Notes under the pieces: generated by a model | Databases searched by the model: none | Seen by the model: the letters and a program-made list of their open reading frames with translations, nothing else | What the model was told of the DNA's origin: nothing | DNA from: an uncultured Collinsella sp. | Lineage (GTDB): Bacteria > Actinomycetota > Coriobacteriia > Coriobacteriales > Coriobacteriaceae | Direction of reading: 5' to 3' | NCBI GenBank assembly: GCA_902475475.1 | Contig: CABRZY010000118.1 | Coordinates: 1 to 5,664 of the forward strand | Length of the DNA: 5,664 nt | Position numbers and translations under genes: made by a program | Part shown: positions 1 through 5,664 of the stretch, one piece after another | Position numbering within the stretch: the first letter of the stretch is position 1 | How the letters are laid out: every line of letters starts with the position of its first letter

Positions 1-983
1 ACGCCCTGGGAGACCTTGATGGCATCGAGCTCCTCGGGGTTCACACCCTGGGCCAGTGCCTCCTCTATCTTGCGCTCCTCCTGAGCCTTTGCAGCCTCGC
101 GCTCGCGCTTCTCCTTGCGCTTCTTACGACGACCGGTGGACTCGCGAGAAGCCTCCTCGACGGCGGCACGAGCCTCCTCGAGCACCTTCTCGCGACTGTA
201 CTCCTCGGCCTCGCGAGCCATGCGGCTGTAGTGGTCCTCTTCGTTGTTGTGTCCGCCCTTGCGCTTTTTGCCCTTGCCCTGCTTGTCGGGGTTAGGGAAG
301 TCCATGCCGGCAGCGACATTGTTGCTGGCGTTGGTGCGATGGCTATGCGGACGGCTCTCGGAGGCGTTGCGCTCGGAATTGTTATCGGAGGCGTTGCGGT
401 CATTACGACGACCACCGCGACGGTCGTTATTGCCGCGACGGCTACCGCGCTCGGCGGCACGCTCGGCCTTGGCCTTGCTCTCGGCGTCCTTCTTCTCCTT
501 GAGCACGGTCTCCTGCGCGGCGATCTGGTCGAGCAGCGAACGGAAACGCGACCCGGAGTCAGATGCGGGGACGGCGCGACGCTGAGCCTCGCGGGCGGCC
601 TCTTCCTTTTCGCGGGCAAGGCGCTCCTGCTCGGCCTTCTTCTTGGCCTCGGCCTCGGCGCGGGCGGCCTCCTCGGCAGCCTGGGCCGCGGCGAACTGGC
701 GGCGCTCCTCCTCGCGTGCCTTCTCGGCAGCGATGCGCTCGCGCTCGGCCTCGGCGGCACGCGCGGCCTCCTCGGCGGCAGCGGCCTGCTCCTCGGCCTC
801 GACTTCCTGGGCACGGGCCTCGATCACCGGGGCGAGCTGCTTGCGGACCATGGCGACGTAGGCGTCCTCCAGGGCGGAGGAAGCGGACTTAGCGGGAATC
901 TTCATATCGGCGAGATGACCCATCAGTTCCTTGGAGGTCATGCCGAACTCTTTGGCCAGGGTGGACACACGGACTTTTGCCAT
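1..983 (-). CDS. infB: Translation initiation factor IF-2, N-terminal 327 residues (3' end outside window)
   Basis: IF-2 is the GTPase that brings fMet-tRNA to the 30S subunit and promotes 50S joining. Only its N-terminal part is here; the GTPase and tRNA-binding domains lie beyond base 1. Residues 1-50 (MAKVRVSTLAKEFGMTSKEL...) form the IF2_N module typical of bacterial IF-2. Residues about 55-175 are rich in Ala, Glu, Arg and Lys and look like a long charged helix or coiled coil. Residues about 178-225 are rich in Arg, Gly, Asn and Ser and probably disordered. Residues 235-305 are basic and charged again. The last residues (EELDAIKVSQG) look like the run-in to a second IF2_N module. The start ATG follows an AGGTGA ribosome site and gives the conserved MAKVRV beginning. 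The frame is open to the window edge, so this is truncation by the window and not a broken gene. It is last of the visible rimP-nusA-infB genes. Confidence 0.95.
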   Translation of the reverse strand, partial: MAKVRVSTLAKEFGMTSKELMGHLADMKIPAKSASSALEDAYVAMVRKQLAPVIEARAQEVEAEEQAAAAEEAARAAEAERERIAAEKAREEERRQFAAAQAAEEAARAEAEAKKKAEQERLAREKEEAAREAQRRAVPASDSGSRFRSLLDQIAAQETVLKEKKDAESKAKAERAAERGSRRGNNDRRGGRRNDRNASDNNSERNASESRPHSHRTNASNNVAAGMDFPNPDKQGKGKKRKGGHNNEEDHYSRMAREAEEYSREKVLEEARAAVEEASRESTGRRKKRKEKREREAAKAQEERKIEEALAQGVNPEELDAIKVSQG

Positions 984-989
984 ATGACT

Positions 990-995
990 TCACCT
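990..995 (-). promoter_or_regulatory. Ribosome binding site of infB
   Basis: On the minus strand AGGTGA stands six bases before the infB ATG at 983. It supports the chosen start, which also matches the family's N-terminus. Confidence 0.7.
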
Positions 996-1004
996 ACCCT
1001 TTCT

Positions 1005-1018
1005 GGCACCTTGGTGCC
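1005..1018 (-). repeat. Small inverted repeat ahead of the infB ribosome site
   Basis: GGCACC and GGTGCC are perfect inverted arms separated by two bases. As RNA this would be a 5-bp stem with a four-base loop, ending 9 bases before the AGGTGA site of infB. No U-tract follows on either strand, so it is not an intrinsic terminator. It could affect translation or processing of the infB part of the transcript, or be chance; I see no sequence proof of either. Confidence 0.45.
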
Positions 1019-1043
1019 TAGAGACTGAACGAGCGTGGGAGAT

Positions 1044-1072
1044 GCGCCGAAACCTGTCCGGCGCGGCCGCGC
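1044..1072 (-). repeat. GC-rich dyads directly after the nusA stop codon
   Basis: Two overlapping symmetrical elements sit in the nusA-infB gap. Bases 1061-1072 are a perfect 12-bp palindrome (GCGCGGCCGCGC). Bases 1044-1049 and 1059-1064 are perfect 6-bp inverted arms (GCGCCG / CGGCGC) around a nine-base loop. The two share bases 1061-1064, so they would compete as RNA structures. The stretch downstream on the minus strand (ATCTCCC) has no U-tract, which argues against an intrinsic terminator between nusA and infB. A processing or pause site is possible but unproven. Confidence 0.45.
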
Positions 1073-1073
1073 G

Positions 1074-2321
1074 CTAGATCAGGTCCTCCGCATCATCGAA
1101 GGCGTCGGTGTCGTGGACACCGCAGAAACGGGAGCCGGGACGAGCCTGGTTGCGGCACTGGATGCCGTCCTCGGACACGTACTCGCAGCGACGGACGTCG
1201 TCGTCCTCCTCGTCACCGATCAGGTCGGCGGCGGGCTCCTCGTGAACGGGAACGTTCTTGAGGATGTCAGCGGCAAGGGTCTCGGACTTGATGTCGATAT
1301 GCCAGCCGGTCAGGCGAGCGGCGAGGCGGGCGTTCTGGCCCTCCTTGCCAATGGCGAGGGACAGCTGGTCGTCGGGCACGATGACGCCGGCGTAGGCCTT
1401 CTCCTCGTCGATGAGGACGCGGGTGACCTTGGCGGGCGACAGGGCGTTGGCGACATAGACGGCCGGATCGGCATCCCACAGGATGACGTCGACACGCTCG
1501 CCACGGAGCTCACCAACGACGGCGCGGACACGGCTGCCCTTGGGGCCGACGCAGGCGCCCACGGGATCCAGGCGATCGTCGAGCGAATGGACGGCGACCT
1601 TGGAGCGCTGGCCCGGCTCGCGGGCGATCGACTTAATCTGGACGGTGCCCTCATAAATCTCGGGCACCTCCTGCTCAAACAGACGACGCATGAGCTCAGG
1701 GTGAGTACGGGAGATGACGATCGGCGGACGGCTATGCTCGCCGCGAACCGGCTGCAGGTTGGAATTGGGGTCGCGAACGTCGATAATCACGGCCTTGATG
1801 TGCTGGTTGTGCAGGTAGCGCTCGCCCATAGGACGCTCGTTGCGCTCGTTCTCATAACGGCGCTGGTCAAAGTGCGGCAGCTCGGCCTCGACGCCGTCGC
1901 GGATCTTGACGATCGTGAAGTCGGGCGTGGACTGCAGCACGGTACCGCTGATAAGGTCACCGATGCGGCCGGAGAACTCCTCGTAGATCTGCTCGCGGGC
2001 GGAGTTGCGAACGATGGCGTTGATCTCGGCCTTGGCGTGCTGGGCGGCGATACGGCTCGTGTTCTTGGGGGTGACGTCGATCTCCTCGAACTCGGTGAAG
2101 TTGCCCTCCTCGTCCATGGAATCGTCAATCGGCTCCAGGCGGTAAACGTAAATCTTGCCGGTGGTGCGGTCGATGGTCACCTTAGCGCCCCAGTCAAGAT
2201 GCAAAATCTCGGCATAGCTCTTGGCGAGCGACTGCTCCAGACGGTCGATCAGGTAGAGCTGGTCGATATGCCTCTCCTGGCAAAGCTCCATCAGGGCGGA
2301 CATCATGTCGGATGCTGCCAT
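1074..2321 (-). CDS. nusA: Transcription termination/antitermination factor NusA, with a Cys/His tail
   Basis: NusA binds RNA polymerase and nascent RNA and modulates pausing, intrinsic termination and antitermination. The predicted protein is 415 residues: an N-terminal polymerase-binding domain (about 1-115), an S1 domain (about 118-185), KH1 (about 240-295, with the GPKG loop at 259-262 in GACVGPKGSRV) and KH2 (about 308-350, with GKEG at 325-328). There are no C-terminal acidic repeats of the E. coli kind. Instead about 65 residues follow KH2: an acidic stretch (EEDDD, 371-375), then C379, C389, C400 and H403 in the arrangement C-x9-C-x10-C-x2-H, which looks like a small zinc finger, then an acidic end. 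The start chosen (MAASDMM) has an AAGGAAGG site; an in-frame ATG 11 codons earlier lies inside rimP and would add residues foreign to the family. One base separates it from the rimP stop (TAAGATG), so coupled translation is likely. Confidence 0.97.
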   Translation of the reverse strand: MAASDMMSALMELCQERHIDQLYLIDRLEQSLAKSYAEILHLDWGAKVTIDRTTGKIYVYRLEPIDDSMDEEGNFTEFEEIDVTPKNTSRIAAQHAKAEINAIVRNSAREQIYEEFSGRIGDLISGTVLQSTPDFTIVKIRDGVEAELPHFDQRRYENERNERPMGERYLHNQHIKAVIIDVRDPNSNLQPVRGEHSRPPIVISRTHPELMRRLFEQEVPEIYEGTVQIKSIAREPGQRSKVAVHSLDDRLDPVGACVGPKGSRVRAVVGELRGERVDVILWDADPAVYVANALSPAKVTRVLIDEEKAYAGVIVPDDQLSLAIGKEGQNARLAARLTGWHIDIKSETLAADILKNVPVHEEPAADLIGDEEDDDVRRCEYVSEDGIQCRNQARPGSRFCGVHDTDAFDDAEDLI

Positions 2322-2322
2322 C

Positions 2323-2817
2323 TTACTTTCCTTCCTTCGCGGGCTTGAAGTCATAGGTGGGCTTCAACTTGCACTTTTTAACATCAGAGAAATCGAGGGA
2401 AACGGACTCGCCGTCCTCGAGCTCGAGGGTCACGTTCGTCTCGGTGGCGGCGGCAATCTTGCCGGCGTACTTGCGACGGCCCTCAGTGGCAATGGAGGTG
2501 AGCTCACAATCCTCGCCCACAAAGCGGGCAAAGTCGCGCGGGCGGCGCAGCGGGCGCGCCATGCCCGGGCTCGACACCTCGAGCGTATAGCTCGAAGAGA
2601 TGGGGTCGAGCTCCTCAATCACATCGCCGACCCACTTGGTGTTGGCCGTGACGTCGTTGAGCGACAGGCTCTGACCCTCGGCACCCTCGATACGCACGCG
2701 CACGCAGGGGGCCTTGGTGGCACCCACGAGTTCGACGTCGACGATGTCGACATCGTGCTGGGGAGCGACGGCCTCGAGCGCGTCGATGATCGCCTGCTCG
2801 GTCTTGGTCTTGACCAT
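2323..2817 (-). CDS. rimP: Ribosome maturation factor RimP
   Basis: RimP is a cytoplasmic assembly factor for the 30S ribosomal subunit. The protein has 164 residues, close to the usual 150-170. The family hallmark is present at about residues 78-90 (YTLEVSSPGMARPLRRP), ending the N-terminal alpha/beta domain. The C-terminal SH3-like domain spans about 92-155 (FVGEDCELTSI... to VKKCKLKP) and a short basic tail follows. The start at 2817 has a GGAGGT site at ideal spacing. An in-frame ATG at 2835 lacks a ribosome site and would overlap the end of the leader hairpin region, and the frame continues upstream to 3009 only as untranslated leader. It is the first gene of the rimP-nusA-infB operon, the order common across bacteria. 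Its promoter and a leader terminator lie just upstream. Confidence 0.96.
   Translation of the reverse strand: MVKTKTEQAIIDALEAVAPQHDVDIVDVELVGATKAPCVRVRIEGAEGQSLSLNDVTANTKWVGDVIEELDPISSSYTLEVSSPGMARPLRRPRDFARFVGEDCELTSIATEGRRKYAGKIAAATETNVTLELEDGESVSLDFSDVKKCKLKPTYDFKPAKEGK
2330..2337 (-). promoter_or_regulatory. Ribosome binding site of nusA inside the rimP 3' end
   Basis: AAGGAAGG on the minus strand stands eight bases before the nusA ATG at 2321. It encodes part of the last residues of RimP. It decides for the MAASDMM start over the longer frame beginning at 2354. Confidence 0.7.
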
Positions 2818-2823
2818 TGCGGC

Positions 2824-2829
2824 ACCTCC
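2824..2829 (-). promoter_or_regulatory. Ribosome binding site of rimP
   Basis: GGAGGT on the minus strand stands six bases before the ATG at 2817 and settles that start. It lies only eight bases beyond the U-tract of the leader hairpin, so folding or termination there would bear directly on rimP expression. Confidence 0.85.
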
Positions 2830-2837
2830 ATCCATAC

Positions 2838-2870
2838 AAAAAAGAAGCGGGGCCGAAACCCCACTTCTTT
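2838..2870 (-). terminator. Intrinsic terminator-like hairpin in the rimP leader (attenuator candidate)
   Basis: On the minus strand bases 2870-2859 (AAAGAAGTGGGG) pair with 2852-2841 (CCCCGCTTCTTT) over a six-base loop. The 12-bp stem has one G-U wobble and no mismatch. Six consecutive U residues close the 3' side (2843-2838), the first three inside the stem. On the plus strand the matching tail is short and broken, so the element works in the direction of rimP. It lies between the best promoter and the rimP ribosome site, not at the end of leuS, which has its own terminator at 3045-3011. Readthrough must therefore occur for the operon to be made, which suggests attenuation. The part upstream of the hairpin (about 19 bases) looks too short for an elaborate antiterminator. 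Confidence 0.85.
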
Positions 2871-2895
2871 CAATTACAACTTCATTTGCAAACAA

Positions 2896-2924
2896 ACTAT
2901 ACCAATAGCTGCGGAAACGTGCAA
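2896..2924 (-). promoter_or_regulatory. Vegetative promoter for the rimP-nusA-infB operon
   Basis: The -10 element TATAGT (2901-2896) matches the sigma-70/HrdB-type consensus at five of six positions and is preceded by TGG, an extended -10 TGn motif. A weak -35, TTGCAC (2924-2919), lies at the optimal 17-base spacing and matches only the TTG part. Transcription would start near 2889, leaving a leader of about 72 bases before the rimP ATG. This is the best minus-strand promoter I could find between the leuS terminator and rimP. Confidence 0.7.
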
Positions 2925-2957
2925 GCACAGTACGAATCTGCAGGTCAGCGTGCGCAC
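2919..2957 (-). repeat. Two GTGC/GCAC dyads exactly 30 bp apart at the rimP promoter
   Basis: GTGC-AA-GCAC (2919-2928) and GTGC-GCAC (2950-2957) are both perfect dyads, and both are followed on the plus strand by AG. Their centres are 30 bp apart, about three helical turns. The first covers the -35 element. They could be operator sites, but their inner spacing differs by two bases and short GC dyads are common by chance. Confidence 0.3.
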
Positions 2958-3010
2958 AGCTTCTCCACAAGAATAGAACAATTGACAGCAGGCACCAGGA
3001 CAGGTACATG

Positions 3011-3045
3011 AAAAACGAGGGGCGACCCAGCCGGATCGCCCCTCG
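3011..3045 (-). terminator. Intrinsic terminator of leuS
   Basis: The minus-strand RNA has a perfect 10-bp GC-rich stem (3045-3036 with 3025-3016, CGAGGGGCGA arms) around a ten-base loop, followed directly by five U residues (3015-3011). It begins 30 bases after the leuS stop codon. It separates leuS from the rimP operon. Confidence 0.93.
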
Positions 3046-3075
3046 CCTATAGCACGTCAGCCAAGCGCGCAGCGC

Positions 3076-5652
3076 TTACTTGATCACCAGGTTAACCAGC
3101 TTGCCGGGCACGCAGATGGCCTTAACAACCGTCTTGCCCTCAAGCCACTTGGCGACGGCTTCCTCGGCGGCAGCCTGCATCTCCTCGTTGGAGGCGTCGC
3201 GGGCGACGTCAATGCGGCCACGAACCTTACCGAGCACCTGCACGACGATCTGCACCGTGTCCTCGATGGACTCGGCCAGGTCGAACTCGGGCCAGGCGGC
3301 GGTGTAGGCGTTGCCCTCGCAGCCGAGTGCCTCGTGCCACAGCTCGTCGGCCCAGAACGGACAGATGGGGGCAAGGACGCTCACGATGTCCTTGGCCACG
3401 CCGTAGCACAGGGCCTTGTCGCGATCAGCGCCCTCGGTGGCGTTGAGGTAGGCGCTCGCCGCGTTGACGAGCTCCATGACGGCCGAGATCGCGGTGTTGA
3501 ACTGGCCGCGGTCGAAGTCCTCGGTGCACTTGGCGATGGTGCGGTGACGCTCGCGATAGAGCTTCATCGCGGTCTCATCGAGCGCGGACTTGTCAAAGGT
3601 AACGTTGACGTCGCCAGACTGGACGAGCTGCCACACGATACGCCAGGCGCGCTTAATGAAGCGGTTGGCGCCCTCGACGGCCTTGGGATCCCAGTCGAAG
3701 TCCTTCTCGGGCGGGGCGATAAACAGGATCGCCAGACGCATGGTGTCGGCGCCGTAGGGCTCGATAACCGAGCTCGGGGGCACGACGTTGCCCTTGGACT
3801 TGGACATGGTGTCGCCGTTCTCGTCCTTGACCATGCCCTGGCACAGCAGGTTGGTGAAGGGCTCGTCAACGCTCAGCAGGCCCAGGTCGCGCAGCGCCTT
3901 GGTAAAGAAGCGGCTGTAGAGCAGGTGCAAAATGGCGTGCTCGATGCCACCGATGTAGTTATCGACGGGCATCCAACGGTCGGCAGCCTCGCGGGAAAAG
4001 GGCAGCTCGGTGTTGTGCGGGTCGGTGTAGCGCAGGTAATACCAGCTGGAGCAGGTGAAGGTGTCCATGGTATCGGTCTCGCGCTTGGCCGGGCGGCCGC
4101 AGACCGGGCAGGTGGTCTCGTAGAACTCCTTGCACTCGGCGAGGGTCTCGCCGGCACCCAGGTCCAGGTTCTCGGGCAGCGTCACCGGCAGCTGGTCCTC
4201 GGGCACGGGCACGATGCCGCAGTGCTCGCAGTGGATGGCCGGGATGGGGTTGCCCCAGTAGCGCTGACGGCTGATGAGCCAGTCGCGCAGACGGAACTCG
4301 ACCTTGCGACGACCGCAGCCCATGGCCTCGAGGTCGGCCACGATGGCAGCCTCGCCCTCGGAGTGCTTGCCGCCGCGCATGCCGGTGTACTTGCCGGACT
4401 GGACAAGCGTGCCCTCGGCAGCGTGGGCGCAATCCCAGTCGACGGTCTCGGCATGGAAGGTATCGATGGTCTCGCCGCTGGCCTCGACGGCAGCGCGGTC
4501 GTCATCGTCCAGGATGATCGGCACGATCGGCAGGTCGTATTTGCGGGCAAACTCAAAGTCGCGCTGGTCGCCGCAGGGAACAGCCATGACGGCGCCGGTG
4601 CCGTAGTCGGCAACGACATAGTCGGCAACCCACACGGGGACCTTCTCGCCGTTGACGGGGTTTACCACGTAGCGGCCGGTAAAGGCACCGTGCTTCTCGA
4701 GGGTGCCCTGGGCACGCTCGACGGCAGAGATATGCTTGGAGTCCTCGACGATCTTGGTGACGGCCTCCTCATACTCCGTGCCCTCGACGAGCTCGTGCAG
4801 GCGCGCGTACTCGGGAGCCAGGACAAAGAAGGAGACACCGAAGAGCGTATCAGCGCGCGTGGTGAAGACGGTGATCTTACCCTCCTCGCCCTCAATGGGC
4901 TCGCCGTCCTTGTCGCACAGGGTAAAGTCGACCTCGGCGCCCTCGGAGCGGCCAATCCAGTTGGCCTGCATCTGCTTGACGCGCTCAGGCCAGCCGGGGA
5001 GCTTCTCCAGATCGTCGAGCAGCTCCTGGGAGTACTCGGTGATCTTGAAGTACCACTGCTCAAGGTCGCGCTTCTCGGGCTCGGTGCCGCAACGCCAGCA
5101 CTTACCCTCGGTGACCTGCTCGTTGGCCAGAACGGTCTTGCAGGTGGGGCACCAGTTGACCGGGTTCTTCTTGCGATAGACCAGGCCCTTTTCCCACAGC
5201 TTCTCAAAGATCCACTGGCCCCAGCGGTAATAGTCGGGGCTGCAGGTCTTGACCATGCGATCCAGATCGTAGGAGAAGCCCATGCGCTTCATCGTGGCAA
5301 GCGCCTGATCCATGTTCTTATACGTCCAGGCGGCAGCCTGCGTGTTGTGCTTGATGGCGGCGTTCTCGGCAGGCAGGCCAAAGGCATCGAAGCCGATGGG
5401 GTGCAGCACGTCGTAGCCGCGCATGCGAGCCTGACGGGCCATGGCATCGCCGATGGTGTAGTTGCGCGCGTGGCCCATGTGCAGGTCGCCCGACGGATAC
5501 GGGAACATCTCGAGCACGTACTTCTTGGGCTTGCTGTCGTCGGTGTCGACGGCAAAGAGGTTGGAGTCCTCCCAGGCCTTCATCCACCTGGACTCAATGG
5601 CCTGCGCGTCGTAGGCAGGGATCTCGTCCTTATGATCTGTGCAATCGCACAT
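3076..5652 (-). CDS. leuS: Leucyl-tRNA synthetase
   Basis: This class I aminoacyl-tRNA synthetase charges tRNA-Leu with leucine in the cytoplasm and hydrolyses misacylated tRNA. At 858 residues it has normal bacterial length. The HIGH motif is HMGH at 58-61. A zinc-binding insertion carries C168, C171, C185 and C188. The CP1 editing domain spans about 235-420, with its threonine-rich motif TTRADT at 264-269 and GTGAVMAVPCGDQRDFEFA at 351-369. A second set of paired cysteines is C475/C478 and C515/C518. The catalytic loop is TMSKS at 615-619. The anticodon-binding helical domain covers about 650-795, and the small C-terminal domain begins at VQVLGKVRGRI (about 804). The motif residues differ from the textbook form at three places (TTRPDT, GHD and KMSKS), but the editing Asp residues and the lysine of MSKS remain. 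The start is fixed by an AAAGGAG site. Any leader regulation such as a T-box lies outside the window. Confidence 0.98.
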   Translation of the reverse strand: MCDCTDHKDEIPAYDAQAIESRWMKAWEDSNLFAVDTDDSKPKKYVLEMFPYPSGDLHMGHARNYTIGDAMARQARMRGYDVLHPIGFDAFGLPAENAAIKHNTQAAAWTYKNMDQALATMKRMGFSYDLDRMVKTCSPDYYRWGQWIFEKLWEKGLVYRKKNPVNWCPTCKTVLANEQVTEGKCWRCGTEPEKRDLEQWYFKITEYSQELLDDLEKLPGWPERVKQMQANWIGRSEGAEVDFTLCDKDGEPIEGEEGKITVFTTRADTLFGVSFFVLAPEYARLHELVEGTEYEEAVTKIVEDSKHISAVERAQGTLEKHGAFTGRYVVNPVNGEKVPVWVADYVVADYGTGAVMAVPCGDQRDFEFARKYDLPIVPIILDDDDRAAVEASGETIDTFHAETVDWDCAHAAEGTLVQSGKYTGMRGGKHSEGEAAIVADLEAMGCGRRKVEFRLRDWLISRQRYWGNPIPAIHCEHCGIVPVPEDQLPVTLPENLDLGAGETLAECKEFYETTCPVCGRPAKRETDTMDTFTCSSWYYLRYTDPHNTELPFSREAADRWMPVDNYIGGIEHAILHLLYSRFFTKALRDLGLLSVDEPFTNLLCQGMVKDENGDTMSKSKGNVVPPSSVIEPYGADTMRLAILFIAPPEKDFDWDPKAVEGANRFIKRAWRIVWQLVQSGDVNVTFDKSALDETAMKLYRERHRTIAKCTEDFDRGQFNTAISAVMELVNAASAYLNATEGADRDKALCYGVAKDIVSVLAPICPFWADELWHEALGCEGNAYTAAWPEFDLAESIEDTVQIVVQVLGKVRGRIDVARDASNEEMQAAAEEAVAKWLEGKTVVKAICVPGKLVNLVIK

Positions 5653-5657
5653 ATCAG

Positions 5658-5664
5658 CTCCTTT
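5658..5664 (-). promoter_or_regulatory. Ribosome binding site of leuS
   Basis: AAAGGAG on the minus strand stands five bases before the leuS ATG at 5652, at the edge of the window. It supports MCDCTDH as the true N-terminus. Confidence 0.85.

Noticed and set aside
65..814. A 249-residue minus-strand frame rich in Arg, Pro and Ser
   Set aside because: It is an alternative frame of infB with the low-complexity composition of a shifted GC-rich gene. The true frame begins at 983 and runs off the window.
231..1028. A 265-residue plus-strand frame with a hydrophobic, membrane-like start
   Set aside because: It is antisense to infB. The Leu/Gly/Ala runs are the reverse complement of the Glu/Ala/Lys-rich coiled coil, so the apparent membrane segments are artefacts.
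1044..1064. The hairpin after nusA as an intrinsic terminator
   Set aside because: There is no U-tract on the minus strand after the stem, and infB follows in the usual operon order.
1035..2348. A 437-residue open frame on the plus strand, almost the full length of nusA
   Set aside because: It lies antisense to a clearly recognised NusA. Its Val/Leu/Gly/Asp-rich composition is what codon bias of a GC-rich gene gives on the opposite strand, and it has no recognisable domain.
2838..2889. The rimP leader as a T-box or other riboswitch
   Set aside because: About 50 bases with a single hairpin is far too short for a T-box or known aptamer, and no specifier loop or T-box sequence is visible. A plain attenuator hairpin explains it better.
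2305..2976. A 223-residue plus-strand frame across rimP
   Set aside because: It is antisense to rimP, crosses the leader hairpin and promoter, and shows no family resemblance.
2818..3009. An N-terminal extension of RimP from an ATG at 3009 that resembles a signal peptide (MYLSWCLLSIVLFLW)
   Set aside because: It would run through the promoter and the leader hairpin, has no ribosome site, and is not part of the RimP family, which is cytoplasmic. The GGAGGT site fixes the start at 2817.
2982..3010. A perfect TTGACA on the plus strand followed 17 bases later by TACATG
   Set aside because: The -10 is poor (three of six), and no plus-strand gene lies downstream, only the leuS terminator and the leuS antisense strand.

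Overview
The window is a block of core housekeeping genes, all on the minus strand, from a GC-rich actinobacterium. The protein sequences and the layout (leuS, then rimP-nusA-infB) resemble the class Coriobacteriia, with Collinsella or a close relative as my best guess. That placement is inference from recognising the proteins. No marker gene in the window settles the genus.

Read in the direction of transcription (high to low coordinates), the window starts with the ribosome binding site of leuS at the very edge. The complete leucyl-tRNA synthetase gene (5652 to 3076) follows and ends in a strong intrinsic terminator (3045 to 3011). Next is about 200 bases of regulatory DNA holding a good extended -10 promoter (2924 to 2896). 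Only about 20 bases after the expected transcription start comes a second terminator-like hairpin with a U-tract (2870 to 2838), and it lies just ahead of the rimP ribosome binding site. That promoter should drive rimP (2817 to 2323), nusA (2321 to 1074) and infB (983, running off the low-coordinate end). rimP and nusA are one base apart; nusA and infB are separated by 90 bases containing two inverted repeats.

The genes form the translation/transcription-coupling set: RimP matures the 30S subunit, NusA controls pausing, termination and antitermination, IF2 joins initiator tRNA and subunits, and LeuRS charges tRNA-Leu. The parts that are not routine are a hairpin attenuator candidate in the leader of an operon that encodes NusA, a Cys/His zinc-finger-like tail on NusA, the absence of the small ylxR gene usually found between nusA and infB, and non-consensus residues in three LeuRS signature motifs.

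I found no mobile element, CRISPR array, tRNA or rRNA gene, and no evidence of an undescribed multi-gene system. The long open frames on the plus strand are antisense shadows of the real genes.
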